A stretch of DNA of 45,406 nucleotides from Bacteroidales bacterium (GCA_022768325.1 JALEMI010000119.1:1-45406); one strand, 5' to 3'. Counted from the stretch's first letter, positions 34,387 to 44,190 are shown. The notes: generated by a model not told the origin, from the sequence alone. A program made the numbers and translations.

Positions 34387-37300
34387 TCAAGAGTAATCAT
34401 CGGGGGAGCTGATGATGATGGTTTTGCCTTCGATGTAGTCCAAGACGCACTGGCGGACTTTGTCCAGCTTTGGGGAATAGGGCATTTCGTCGATGAAAGA
34501 TTGGGCCACATCTATATCGGGCGAGAGGAAGAGCATTTCCTTCTCGAACTTTGCAAGGCACGAGCCTTCGGGTGATAGACGTTCACTGAGTAAGATGCTC
34601 TTTAGCGTCTTCTTCACTTTTTGGTTGAAGTCGACCGTTTTTACTTTTGACTTGTTTCCAATAACGAGGCGTAGTTCGTCACAAACGTCATAGAGGTCTT
34701 GGACAGAGACATTGTGGGGCAGGCCTTTTTTCGTAGGAGAATAGTTAATCCAACTCATATAGACTCTGCGTAAGGCATCGACAGTGCCTTGAATGGTCAG
34801 GGGCATTTCTAAAAGAACCATTGCATTCTCGGCAAGTTGGTAGAGTTCGGAGTGCTTAGAAACAGTCTTTTCGACATACACATTGTTGAGGTCGGGGGCT
34901 GAGATGGAGAGCGTGGTTTTCTCTTTTACTGGGGGCAAAACGACCTCCTCGTTCTTCCAATCCAAGGACTCCCAGGGCTGATTGGCATCGCGTTCTGAAC
35001 GGGAGATTAGCTCGTTGACCGTGCCGCGTGTTACATGGTCGCGAGGGACAATAATAACGGCATCTAACTGAGCCAGTGTCTGGATTATCTTTTGGAATGG
35101 TTGGGAATCAAAATCCAACTGACGGGTTTGGTAGTGAAGCGAGGGTTTGTTGCTTTTCCTACCTGGCTTTTTGCGTTCATAAGTTGAAGACAGGATGCTT
35201 GAAACGAAGAAGCCTCGGATTTCATCGAAACGGTCGTCGGTCTCAAAATCCCTGGAGTGTTCGTCTTTTACGCAGATGACGAACTTTAGGGATGAGTCTG
35301 AGACCCTATATGGCAAGATGGAAAAGTCGACACCGAGACCCGCGATGGTATAGCTGTTTTTGGCATTTAGGGCGTACTTGATGCCTTCGTTGAGGGGGAG
35401 AGAAATGGACTTAATTGTCTCACGGATTCTCGACTCGTCGAAGGGGAGCAAGAGGCCAATTTGTGTCTGAGGCTCGTCGGACACCTCCTCCTTACGATTG
35501 AGAGAGAACGTGATAAAGCGCGGGCTGAGTTCGGCAATGGCTGGGTGGACGTAGGCACCAAGGATGTTACCGGTGATTATCTTACGCTCGACAATCTTAT
35601 TGTTATTGGCGGCAATTTCCTTATCCCACTCTTTCTTATTGGGTCTCCATGATTGTGAGAAGAGTATTTGCATGACTTTCTCATAGTTGCTCCATTTATT
35701 ATTGTGCACGAGGTTTATACGCACGTCGGTTTGCACAGCACTTAGCGCGAACACGAGTTCGACGCGGCTTGGCAGGAACTTGCTGGAGTTCTCCTTTCCG
35801 AAACGGATGTCGCGCAAAATGGCAATAACTCTGCTTGGAGCACCTTCGTTGTCCAAAAGAGTGCTGATGTCGGAGAAACCGCTGCCGATGACGGCATAGG
35901 AAAGCACTTCGACAAGTCTTTTCTTCTCTCTCAGGAGCTTCTTGAGCTCCAGTTTTTCTCTTGTGACAAGCCGGTGAAACTCGTTGGAGTAAGAGGTAAG
36001 CTTGCGCATTATCAGCACTTCATTCTTTAGGCCGACGACATCGTTGAAGTAGTCGGAAGGCCAATAATCGGACTGAACGCCGGCGGCTCTCTGAAGCCAG
36101 TCATCGGCTTGCACCTCGTCGCCGCAGTAGTTTACAATTACGCGTTTTGCGCCCTGAAGCAGCGACGCGCGTCGTTCCTCGAAGCGTTTGGTAATGACCT
36201 TTTTGCGAGCCGTGAAGTAAGCCCTGACCTGTTTTTGCAGGGCTGCATTGTTGACATAATCGGGGCCGAACTCCTCTTCTGCTTTAGCACAAAGGTCTTT
36301 GACGGCCTCAAAAGAGTAGGGGTAAGTCTTTTGCTTGCACTTGTACGTGGACAGGTAAGAGCATCCCCCGAGTTTGGACTCAGCTTTTGCCGTGGTGAAG
36401 AGTTCTTCGCAGACAAACTCGGCCTCGAAGTCACGGAATTCGCGCTCGAGATCCCACTGGTTGATACGTCGAAGCTCGGCTTCGAGGGTAGTGTATGCCG
36501 TCATCAGATCGTCGACGATGTCTTGTTGGGCAGTGACGCTGAGCATGGCGATTCGGGCCATTAGTTTGCTTGCGGTGACCTTACCTTTAAGTCCGAGCAT
36601 AAAGCCCAATTCTTGATTGTCCTTGATATAGTCGGACGCGACATCGTTGCCATACTTATTGTTGATGTCGGTGAAGTCGGCTTGTTCCCGATCATGATCT
36701 TGCCAGGCGGCAGTGTTGGCACTGAGGGAGCGCAGCTTAGCCCGGAGCATCATGTTGAGGCGTTTCTCGGAAGGGATGGCAGTGATGATATATTCGTACA
36801 ATGGTGGCAAATCCATGCGTTGGCCTGTACGATTGATACGGCCACGCTTTTGCAAGTCGATATTTACATCGAGATCGTTTTGGACGATAAGCATCTTGCG
36901 TTGCCGCACTTGCGCATCGGACACCTCGGCAGTAGCGGCAGCGTGGGCACTTGCTCCGATGGCGCCGCAGGCATTGATGAGGATTACGTCGAGCTTATTG
37001 TTTTGGAAATCGTTGTAGATATGATTGGAGTGACGCTTGCGGCGCGGCAGGACTTTAGCTTTGGTGAAATCGTCGTCGCCCTCTGGCGAGAGGTATTCCA
37101 ATTGGTGGGCACGGCCTGTGCACTCCTCGAAACGGATATTGACGAGCCGCCCGTCGGGTGCGACAAACTGCTCCTTAGTGATTAGCTGACGAATCACGTC
37201 GATGGGGGACTGCGGGAGATGGAAGACCTCGTCCTTGATGCTGTGCTTGATGAACTTGTAGTAATCCCTTATCTCGTCGGCCGCCTCAATGAGGTCGTCG

Positions 37301-38832
37301 GACACAGGATCGTCAACATCGCGAAGAATATCAAAGATTGGCATCGCCCTGTCGAGAGAGTCTTTTGAGCTGCGAACAGTCTTTTCGAGCAGCCTAAGCA
37401 GCATTACGGAGATGTCTCCCGGGACGATGCCTTTTTCATGGACTTGCACATCGTTCAAAACACATTCGAGCGTATCGCTCATGCCAATGACGACGCTTTT
37501 CCCTTGTTTGACCTCGTCGACCGCCACTTGGGCAACCTTGGCGGCCTTCAAAGAGAGGAGCAGCACCTTGTTGACGTAGAAGAGTTGGGCTCTTGTAGGG
37601 TAGCAATTGAAGTGGAGCCGGATATGGTGGTCCTTGCACTTACTGACGAAATAGGACACCATAGAAGAGAGCTTCACCATTTCTCGGAAGAAGTACATCA
37701 CCTTGTCGAAAAGCTCAGCATGGCGCGGCAACTCGTCGTCGAGGTATGTGTAGACGGGAGTTGGGATGCCTTCGGAGGAGTGTTCACGGCGAATCATTTG
37801 CCCTTCGGCCGCCAGTTTTGAAGAGACGTACTCCTGCATTGGGACACCGCCATTTCGGAGAGCATCCTTAAGCGTTGACTCGGTGGCCAAAGCACTTAGG
37901 GCGGTACGATTCATGAAAGTGATGAAGCTCTCGGCCCTCTTGGCAAAAGTGGCGGACAAGAATACGCATTGCGTCTGCGGTGTTTCGGAGAGTATCTTGT
38001 TGATACCTTGCGTGATGACGGACAAATTGCCGGCACTGACACTGCTGCAACGATGTGCCTCGTCGAAAATGAACAGCACCCTATGCTTCTCGCACAAAGA
38101 TTGAAGGAAATCGAGACGAGTGGAATCCTTCCTTGCGTCTTTGAGCTGGGAATATGTCACCATAAGGTAGTCATAGGAATCCAGCGAGACGTCTCCGCTT
38201 TTGAAAATTTCTTGAAGGGTGTTTCTTGGAGGGGCTTTGTAAACTACTTCATATTGCTTTTGATAGATGTTCGTAAGCGTCTCGTCGAACTTTTCATTGT
38301 CCTCGTCGTCATCGGCGGGAGACCATACGTCGTCGGGATAGACCGTCTCGGCATCGTCGTCGATGAAATTGTCAAAATCGAAGACTGAGACCCCGGCGTT
38401 GACCACCAAGGGACGCGCATCCTTGATGCCGAGCGCTTTGCAGTCGCGATACATATCGCTGAAGAGCGTGTAGCGGTCGGTAAAAAATATGGGCAGATAA
38501 CCGGCATTGAGACCATAGCGAATCATGGCGGCGGCCTGTCGACCCTTGCCGACACCCGTTTGGTCGCCGATGATGAGCGCTTGCGCCCTCTTCTCGATGT
38601 TGTACATGGCGAGAGCGACACCATCGACCTGCTCGGCAGCCAGGGCATCTTTAAGCTCGTCCATGCTCATGTGGAGACGATTGGCCACATAGCCACTGAC
38701 ATCGTGCCCCAAGGCCTCGTCAAGTTTTGAGAGAGCTCTTGTGGTATCGGCAAAGAGTTGCTGTGGCACGACAGAGCCTAAAGAAGCAACGCCTCTGGCC
38801 ACGCTCTGGTATTTCATGGGTCCCATATACAC
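34387..38832 (-). CDS. Strawberry-notch-type superfamily 2 helicase, 1481 residues
   Basis: This is a very large SF2 helicase-like ATPase resembling the strawberry notch (SNO) family. The N-terminal region contains a GYVANRLHMSMDEL...AAEQVDGVALA block, then motif I GDQTGVGKGR (89-98). Motif II is FDEAH (255-259), motif III LSAT (291-294) and motif VI KRGRINRTGQR (about 660-672). An acidic insert lies between motifs I and II (about 155-183). The last ~600 residues show no motif I recognise. No methyltransferase or nuclease is adjacent, although bacterial SNO proteins are often encoded near methyltransferases on mobile elements. It is flanked by ndk and ridA. The start is uncertain: GTG 38832, ATG 38826 or ATG 38817. 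Confidence 0.85.
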   Translation of the reverse strand: MYMGPMKYQSVARGVASLGSVVPQQLFADTTRALSKLDEALGHDVSGYVANRLHMSMDELKDALAAEQVDGVALAMYNIEKRAQALIIGDQTGVGKGRQAAAMIRYGLNAGYLPIFFTDRYTLFSDMYRDCKALGIKDARPLVVNAGVSVFDFDNFIDDDAETVYPDDVWSPADDDEDNEKFDETLTNIYQKQYEVVYKAPPRNTLQEIFKSGDVSLDSYDYLMVTYSQLKDARKDSTRLDFLQSLCEKHRVLFIFDEAHRCSSVSAGNLSVITQGINKILSETPQTQCVFLSATFAKRAESFITFMNRTALSALATESTLKDALRNGGVPMQEYVSSKLAAEGQMIRREHSSEGIPTPVYTYLDDELPRHAELFDKVMYFFREMVKLSSMVSYFVSKCKDHHIRLHFNCYPTRAQLFYVNKVLLLSLKAAKVAQVAVDEVKQGKSVVIGMSDTLECVLNDVQVHEKGIVPGDISVMLLRLLEKTVRSSKDSLDRAMPIFDILRDVDDPVSDDLIEAADEIRDYYKFIKHSIKDEVFHLPQSPIDVIRQLITKEQFVAPDGRLVNIRFEECTGRAHQLEYLSPEGDDDFTKAKVLPRRKRHSNHIYNDFQNNKLDVILINACGAIGASAHAAATAEVSDAQVRQRKMLIVQNDLDVNIDLQKRGRINRTGQRMDLPPLYEYIITAIPSEKRLNMMLRAKLRSLSANTAAWQDHDREQADFTDINNKYGNDVASDYIKDNQELGFMLGLKGKVTASKLMARIAMLSVTAQQDIVDDLMTAYTTLEAELRRINQWDLEREFRDFEAEFVCEELFTTAKAESKLGGCSYLSTYKCKQKTYPYSFEAVKDLCAKAEEEFGPDYVNNAALQKQVRAYFTARKKVITKRFEERRASLLQGAKRVIVNYCGDEVQADDWLQRAAGVQSDYWPSDYFNDVVGLKNEVLIMRKLTSYSNEFHRLVTREKLELKKLLREKKRLVEVLSYAVIGSGFSDISTLLDNEGAPSRVIAILRDIRFGKENSSKFLPSRVELVFALSAVQTDVRINLVHNNKWSNYEKVMQILFSQSWRPNKKEWDKEIAANNNKIVERKIITGNILGAYVHPAIAELSPRFITFSLNRKEEVSDEPQTQIGLLLPFDESRIRETIKSISLPLNEGIKYALNAKNSYTIAGLGVDFSILPYRVSDSSLKFVICVKDEHSRDFETDDRFDEIRGFFVSSILSSTYERKKPGRKSNKPSLHYQTRQLDFDSQPFQKIIQTLAQLDAVIIVPRDHVTRGTVNELISRSERDANQPWESLDWKNEEVVLPPVKEKTTLSISAPDLNNVYVEKTVSKHSELYQLAENAMVLLEMPLTIQGTVDALRRVYMSWINYSPTKKGLPHNVSVQDLYDVCDELRLVIGNKSKVKTVDFNQKVKKTLKSILLSERLSPEGSCLAKFEKEMLFLSPDIDVAQSFIDEMPYSPKLDKVRQCVLDYIEGKTIIISSPDDYS

Positions 38833-38867
38833 TACTGCTTTTCGTTATTGCCTAATCGACAGATGCA

Positions 38868-38907
38868 AAAGAAAAACAACGATATGCCACGGGGCGACAC
38901 ATCGTTG
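38868..38907 (-). terminator. Terminator after ridA
   Basis: On the minus strand a stem (CAACGAT at 38907-38901 with ATCGTTG at 38883-38877, further internal GCC/GGC pairing) is followed by TTTTTCTTTT. It lies between ridA and the helicase start, so the helicase probably has its own promoter. Confidence 0.65.
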
Positions 38908-38953
38908 GGGGAAGAGTTATAAAAAAAGGGGGGAAGCCGGCGCATTGAGGCGA

Positions 38954-39337
38954 TTAGTCCTTTACGGCGATGGCCTCGATCTCGACGAGGGCGGCCTTGG
39001 GGAGAGCCTTGACTGCGAAAGCGGAGCGGGCTGGTGCGGGAGCCGATGGGAAGAACTCGGAATAGATGGCGTTGAAAGCCGCGAAATCGGCGATGTCGGC
39101 GAGGAGGCAGGTCGTCTTGACGACATTGGACATGGAGAGACCGGCGGCTTCGAGGATGGACTTGATGTTGGTGAGAGACTGGCGAGCCTGGGCCTCTACC
39201 CCACCCTCGGCGAGTTGCCCTGTGGCGGGGACGATGCCAAGCTGGCCGGAGACGTAGAGAGTATTGCCCGCCATGATGGCTTGGCTGTATGGGCCGATGG
39301 CGGCGGGGGCGTTAGTTGTTGAAATTTGCTCTTTCAT
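38954..39337 (-). CDS. ridA: RidA family enamine/imine deaminase
   Basis: RidA hydrolyses reactive 2-aminoacrylate and other enamines released by PLP enzymes, protecting those enzymes. The 127-residue protein shows the family pattern: AIGPYSQAIMAGNTLYVSGQLG, then SNVVKTTCLLADIADF, the catalytic-Arg region APARSAFAVKALPK and the final VEIEAIA strand with the conserved Glu. Length is standard. It lies 29 bp downstream of gldFG and is followed by a terminator, so it is probably the last gene of the surE operon. Confidence 0.95.
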   Translation of the reverse strand: MKEQISTTNAPAAIGPYSQAIMAGNTLYVSGQLGIVPATGQLAEGGVEAQARQSLTNIKSILEAAGLSMSNVVKTTCLLADIADFAAFNAIYSEFFPSAPAPARSAFAVKALPKAALVEIEAIAVKD

Positions 39338-39366
39338 AATTTACTTATTACAAAAAGACTTCGGGA

Positions 39367-41781
39367 TTAGGAGCGCACGGCGAAACGGCGGCGACGGATG
39401 AAACTGACTACCCCGCCCGTGAGGCCGACAATAAGGAGGGGGAGGAGGAGCGTCAGAACCTTGTAGAGCGTAGTTCCCGCGGAGATTTTCTGCCTATCGA
39501 GGAGGCGGAGGGAGAAAGTGCGATTGCGGAGAGCCATAAGGCCATCGTCGTCGGCAAGATATTGGACGGCGTTCACGATGAAATCCTTGTTGCCGTAGGT
39601 TTGGCGGGTTATGTCGTCATAGCCGAGCGGGACGAGGGTGGGATTGGCCGAGGCACGGAAACGGACATCGTTGCGGATGACATCGCCATCGCCGACGAAA
39701 ATCATCTTTGTCGGGACACTCTCGTCGACACGCTTAACATTGCGCGCGGCGATGCCTTGGGGAATGGGGCGATGGGAATAGAGCGAGCGGAAGCGGCCCT
39801 CTTCGAGGAGGGCAATGGTCAGGAATTTCTGGCGGAAATCTTCGGGGCGCGGCTCCTGATGGATTGTAGAGAGATTGGCGACAACGGGGACCTCGGACGT
39901 GCGCGTCATGGCGGACGAGCGGAGGAGCGGGACGCGGGTGAGGGCCAAAGCCTCGCCTACGGTATCGATGGGGCTGGCGAAATCGCCATGGACGAAGCTG
40001 ACATTTCGCGTCACGGGGCTTAGCATATTGGTGGCCATGAGGGGGCCGAAGAGCCAAGGCATGGGGACGACGGAGGACTGCCCGTCGCGCTGCGGGACGC
40101 TGATGGGAATCATTCCACAACTCATATCCTCAATTACGGACTGGCGGACACGGACGCCGTAGACAAAGAGCTGGTCGGCGAGATTGAGGTCGGCGGGCAG
40201 ACCGATGGTTTGCGGGGAATAGCGGAGCGAATCGAGCGTCATATTGACCGCATCGACAAGCCAGAGGACACGGCCACCGCGCATGACGTAGCTGTCGATG
40301 GCGTACTTATCCTTCTCGGGTAGGCGGCTTGTGGGCTTGGCGATGATGAGAACCTTGTAGGGGTTGAGAATTGAGGGGTCGTCGCCAATCTTGCCTCGGT
40401 CGACATCGAAATGCTGGGCGAGGGCCTCTGTGGCACTGGCGACATCGAGCTCGTCAAGCTCGCCATGGCCTTCGAGGAAAGCGACCTTGGGGACAGAGTG
40501 TCGGGTGAGACGCGCGATGGCATCGGTCATCTTGAACTCTATGCCCTCGACGGAGCGGTTGAGCGACTCCTCGCCCGATAGGCCGGGGACATTCTCTAAG
40601 AGATTGACCCATACACTCTTGTCGCTCATTGAGACACGCGCATAGGGATAGACAATGGAGCGGGTCTTTTGGCCGTCCTCCTTGGTCTCGAAGACGGGAA
40701 CACCAGCGAGGCCTGCTCGTTCGAGGTCATTGGCGAACTCCTTGGCCTCGTCGGGGGACATCTCCTGCGGGTCGGTGCTTATTAGGCGGATTCCTTTTGA
40801 AGAAAAAGAGTTAATCTCTTGACAAATGTCGACGGCTTGGCGGCGGAGACGGCGGAAACCGGGATTGAGTTCGCCGTCGAGATAGAGATGGACGACGGCA
40901 GTGGCCTTGAGGCTATCGGCATAATTGCGTGTCACATCGGAGAGAGTGTAACGCCCCTCGGAAGTGAGATCGGCACGGAAATGCGCCAATAAGGAGAGAA
41001 GCGGCAAGACAACGACGGAGACGAAGACGCAGACAAGAGGACGGCGGAAACGCCCCACGGAACGGCTGACAAGCGCGGACGTAAGACTAAGAAAAACGAC
41101 GCACAGGGCCACGAAATATATAACATCGCGGCTATCGACCACGCCGCGGCTTATTGACGAATAGTGTTGAGCGATGCCGAAACTCATGGCCCACGCAGCC
41201 CAATCGGACTGAGGGGCGAGCGAAGCCAACATATCAAAACCGACATAGATGACAGCGGAAAGCGCAGCACCCAGGACAAAGGCGACAATCTGATTATCGG
41301 TGGTTGACGAGGCAAAAATGCCTACCGCCATATAGGAAGCGGCGAGAAACAGCAGCGCGATATACGAGCCGAGCGTCCCGCCCGTATCGATATTAGCCTG
41401 GGGCGAGCCGAGAGCGCAGACCACAGCGACGTAGACGACAGTAGGCAAAATGGAGAGCACGACGAGCGTGAGGCCAGCGAGATATTTGGCCATGACGATT
41501 CGCCACGGGCGTAGGGGGCGGATGAGCAGCAGCTCAATGGTGCCTATCCGGCGCTCCTCGGCCACGAGCCTCATGGAAATGGCGGGGACGAGGAAAAGAT
41601 ATATCCATGGGGCGATGTCGAAAAGCGGGGCGAGAGTGGCGTAGGAGCCGTAGATGATATTGAAATCGGAGGGGACGACCCACAAAAGAAGCCATGTGAG
41701 GACGAGGAACACGCCCACGACGAGATAGCCCGTGGCAGTTCCGAAAAAGATGGCGACCTCTTTCTTATAAAGCTCGAACAT
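39367..41781 (-). CDS. GldF-GldG fusion: ABC-2 permease plus auxiliary substrate-binding domain
   Basis: This 804-residue membrane protein joins a GldF-like ABC-2 permease (about 1-260, six or more helices, with the EERRIGTIELLLIRPL coupling region) to a GldG-like domain of the ABC_transp_aux family (about 270-770). A final transmembrane helix (about 775-795) and a basic tail follow. In gliding Flavobacteriia GldF and GldG are separate and work with the ATPase GldA. In Bacteroidales the fusion is common and its role is unknown, since most members do not glide. No GldA-like ATPase gene is in the window. It begins 3 bp after lpxB. Confidence 0.9.
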   Translation of the reverse strand: MFELYKKEVAIFFGTATGYLVVGVFLVLTWLLLWVVPSDFNIIYGSYATLAPLFDIAPWIYLFLVPAISMRLVAEERRIGTIELLLIRPLRPWRIVMAKYLAGLTLVVLSILPTVVYVAVVCALGSPQANIDTGGTLGSYIALLFLAASYMAVGIFASSTTDNQIVAFVLGAALSAVIYVGFDMLASLAPQSDWAAWAMSFGIAQHYSSISRGVVDSRDVIYFVALCVVFLSLTSALVSRSVGRFRRPLVCVFVSVVVLPLLSLLAHFRADLTSEGRYTLSDVTRNYADSLKATAVVHLYLDGELNPGFRRLRRQAVDICQEINSFSSKGIRLISTDPQEMSPDEAKEFANDLERAGLAGVPVFETKEDGQKTRSIVYPYARVSMSDKSVWVNLLENVPGLSGEESLNRSVEGIEFKMTDAIARLTRHSVPKVAFLEGHGELDELDVASATEALAQHFDVDRGKIGDDPSILNPYKVLIIAKPTSRLPEKDKYAIDSYVMRGGRVLWLVDAVNMTLDSLRYSPQTIGLPADLNLADQLFVYGVRVRQSVIEDMSCGMIPISVPQRDGQSSVVPMPWLFGPLMATNMLSPVTRNVSFVHGDFASPIDTVGEALALTRVPLLRSSAMTRTSEVPVVANLSTIHQEPRPEDFRQKFLTIALLEEGRFRSLYSHRPIPQGIAARNVKRVDESVPTKMIFVGDGDVIRNDVRFRASANPTLVPLGYDDITRQTYGNKDFIVNAVQYLADDDGLMALRNRTFSLRLLDRQKISAGTTLYKVLTLLLPLLIVGLTGGVVSFIRRRRFAVRS

Positions 41782-41784
41782 TGT

Positions 41785-42921
41785 TTACACGCCTTGTTTT
41801 AGGAACGCCACCATATCGGCAGCGGCACGTTGGCTACAGCCGGCATCGCCGACACGTTGGGCCAGCTCGTCGTAATCGGCGAGCATCGTGGTGCGTCGTG
41901 GAGAATCGGCGACAATCTCGGACAGCTCGGACTTCAGCCTCTCGTAGGAATATTTCTTTTGGAAAAGCTCGGAGACGACCTCTCGACCGAGAATGAGATT
42001 GACGAGACTGATGTAGGGGACCTTGATGAAAAGGTGGGCAATCCAATCGCTGAATCCCCCACCCCACATGAGGTACATCACGATTTGTGGGCATCGGAAA
42101 AGGGCTGTCTCCAGCGTAGCCGTACCCGAAGTGACGACGGCCGCCTTGGCGAAACGGAGAAGCTCGTAAGTCTCGCCAAACAAGACCTTTACGTCGTAGC
42201 CGGCGAGGAACTTATCGTAATCGGCGGCTTTGAAAGAGGGTGCGCCGGCAATGACAAACTGATGGTCGGGGAACTCGCGGGTAAGCCGCATCATCTCGGG
42301 GAGATTGTACTTAAGCTCGGCAACGCGGCTGCCCGGGAGGAGGGCGATGATGGGCTTTGGGGAGAGACCGCATCGGGTGCGGAAATCAGGCTCGGACTCG
42401 TCGGCATGGGGGCGTTGGGCGATGGCATCCATGACGGGATTGCCGCAATAGAAGACATTGGGGAAATTGCGGCTTTGGAAATATCGTGGCTCGAAAGGCA
42501 TGATGGAATAGAGCCTATCGATGCAGATGCGCATCTTCTTGATGCGGTACTCCTTTGAAGCCCAGACCTTTGGGGAGATGTAATAGAAGACCTTGATGCC
42601 TCGCTTATGCGCCCATTGGGCAATGGGGAGGTTGAAGCCCGGATAGTCGATGAGGATAAGGACATCGGGGCGGTTTTCGGAAATATCCTTGCGGCAGAGG
42701 GAGAAATTCTTCTGAATCTTGCCGAGATGAGTGAGGACATCCCAGATGCCCATGACGGCCGTATCGCGATAATGCCTTACGAGCGTCCCTCCGACGGCCG
42801 CCATTAGGTCGCCGCCCCAGAAACGGAATTGGGCATCAGAATCTTCTGCAATGAGGGCCTTCATGAGATTTGAGCCGTGAAGGTCGCCCGACGGCTCGCC
42901 CGCGATGATATAGTACTTCAT
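41785..42921 (-). CDS. lpxB: Lipid-A-disaccharide synthase
   Basis: LpxB joins UDP-2,3-diacylglucosamine and lipid X to the lipid A disaccharide at the inner membrane. The 378-residue GT19 protein shows YYIIAGEPSGDLHGSNL at the N-terminus, FRFWGGDLM, the LIDYPGFNLPIAQWAHKRG motif, YYISPKVWASKEYR, PFEPRYF, ALLPGSRVAEL and SGTATLETALFRCPQIVMY. Motif order and length are standard. It lies in a surE - membrane protein - lpxB - gldFG run with gaps of only 3-4 bp. Confidence 0.97.
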   Translation of the reverse strand: MKYYIIAGEPSGDLHGSNLMKALIAEDSDAQFRFWGGDLMAAVGGTLVRHYRDTAVMGIWDVLTHLGKIQKNFSLCRKDISENRPDVLILIDYPGFNLPIAQWAHKRGIKVFYYISPKVWASKEYRIKKMRICIDRLYSIMPFEPRYFQSRNFPNVFYCGNPVMDAIAQRPHADESEPDFRTRCGLSPKPIIALLPGSRVAELKYNLPEMMRLTREFPDHQFVIAGAPSFKAADYDKFLAGYDVKVLFGETYELLRFAKAAVVTSGTATLETALFRCPQIVMYLMWGGGFSDWIAHLFIKVPYISLVNLILGREVVSELFQKKYSYERLKSELSEIVADSPRRTTMLADYDELAQRVGDAGCSQRAAADMVAFLKQGV

Positions 42922-42924
42922 TAA

Positions 42925-43215
42925 TTAGAAAACGAACTTGACGATGACAATGGCGAAAGCATAGATAAGCGTCGAAAGGAACAGGCCACGAGAGACCTTG
43001 AGGCGGTCGGTATAGGCAAAGAGCGTGAAGACCGCGAGATTGGGCAAACAGCTGACTGCCAACAACATACCCACGCCGCGAATCTCCATCATTTGCGCAA
43101 GGAAATCGAAGAAAGGCAAACGGCCGTGGTAGGCGAATTTGAAGAAAAGGAGCGTCGTGATGATGGGCATGACAAGGCCAAAGACGAAGCCCACCCATGT
43201 CTTGTCGATAGTCAT
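42925..43215 (-). CDS. Small conserved-type membrane protein between surE and lpxB
   Basis: This 96-residue inner-membrane protein has three hydrophobic helices (about 7-28, 43-67 and 73-95) joined by short polar loops. No family name is recognised. It starts 4 bp after surE and ends 3 bp before lpxB, so the three genes are surely cotranscribed. The fixed place beside lpxB suggests a role in lipid A or envelope assembly; this is inference from context only. Confidence 0.75.
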   Translation of the reverse strand: MTIDKTWVGFVFGLVMPIITTLLFFKFAYHGRLPFFDFLAQMMEIRGVGMLLAVSCLPNLAVFTLFAYTDRLKVSRGLFLSTLIYAFAIVIVKFVF

Positions 43216-43219
43216 AAAG

Positions 43220-43999
43220 CTAAAGATTAATGTGGAAATCGGGGTCGGACTCTAAGACATCGTAGTCCGTGACATCGATCATGAAAGGCGTGATGGCGGC
43301 CCAGCCTTGGGCAATAGCTGCCTCGTCGGTGTCATTGGCATCCTTGTCGAAATCGTGAAACGAGCCGTCGAGCCAATAGAGATCCTGCCCCACTGGGGAG
43401 CGGAAATGGATGGGCTTCTCGACCCATCGGCCCATGGCCATGCGCGTCATGCGGATACCCTTGACATCGCCTCGTGGGATATTGACGCTGAGGAAATTGG
43501 ACTTGGGCAACTGGCCTCGGAAGAAGGCGTCGATGACGGCATCGGCCACACGGGCGGCCTCTGTCATGTCGGCGTTCTCGTCGCTGTTGGCGAAGGAGAA
43601 GCCGATGCCCGGGACACCCATCATGGCGGCCTCGCGGGCGGCACCGAGCGTCCCGGAATAGTGGACGCTGATGGCGGTGTTGCTGCCGTGGTTGATGCCC
43701 GAGAGGACGGCGGCGGGACGACGGGGGACGAGACCGTAGAAGCCGAGCTTGGCGCAATCGACGGGCGTGCCTTTGACGGCGTAGCAGGTGGCCTTGCCGA
43801 AGCCTGTGCACTTGCGGACACGGAGTTCGTCCATGACCGTGAAGGAGTGGCTCTTTCCGGAATTGCTTCCATCGGGCGCGACGACGACGACATCGGCGTA
43901 GCGGAGGGCGACATTGGTCAGGACCTTGATTCCTGGCGCGGCGACGCCGTCGTCGTTGGTTATCATGAGAAGCGGCTTCTCGGTGTCGGTATTTATCAT
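43220..43999 (-). CDS. surE: 5'/3'-nucleotidase SurE
   Basis: SurE is a metal-dependent nucleoside monophosphatase, which in some species also has exopolyphosphatase activity, linked to stationary-phase survival. The 259-residue protein has the metal-binding MITNDDGVAAPG (Asp16, Asp17), VVVAPDGSNSGKSHSFT, and the LSGINHGSNTAISVHYSGTLGAAREAAM signature region. It heads the operon with the small membrane protein, lpxB, gldFG and ridA. A consensus promoter lies at 44033-44040. Confidence 0.97.
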   Translation of the reverse strand: MINTDTEKPLLMITNDDGVAAPGIKVLTNVALRYADVVVVAPDGSNSGKSHSFTVMDELRVRKCTGFGKATCYAVKGTPVDCAKLGFYGLVPRRPAAVLSGINHGSNTAISVHYSGTLGAAREAAMMGVPGIGFSFANSDENADMTEAARVADAVIDAFFRGQLPKSNFLSVNIPRGDVKGIRMTRMAMGRWVEKPIHFRSPVGQDLYWLDGSFHDFDKDANDTDEAAIAQGWAAITPFMIDVTDYDVLESDPDFHINL

Positions 44000-44032
44000 T
44001 TTTTGGGTGAGATTCGGGGTTTTGTGTGGTTA

Positions 44033-44040
44033 CAAATATA
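44033..44040 (-). promoter_or_regulatory. -7 promoter element of the surE-lpxB operon
   Basis: On the minus strand it reads TATATTTG, an exact consensus match, about 33 nt upstream of the surE ATG. It also marks the right boundary of the housekeeping region; beyond it the sequence is accessory in character. Confidence 0.55.
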
Positions 44041-44190
44041 CGGAAAAAGGGAGATGAGGGGCAGAAAAATGGGGAGGGAATGTGTGTAGCGCAAGTTGCT
44101 CAAACATCATGGAGAAAAGCCCACCCCGAAAACAACAGGAATAACGACAGCGCTAAATTCTGTACAGGGCATTGGGCGAGGTTGCAGGGC

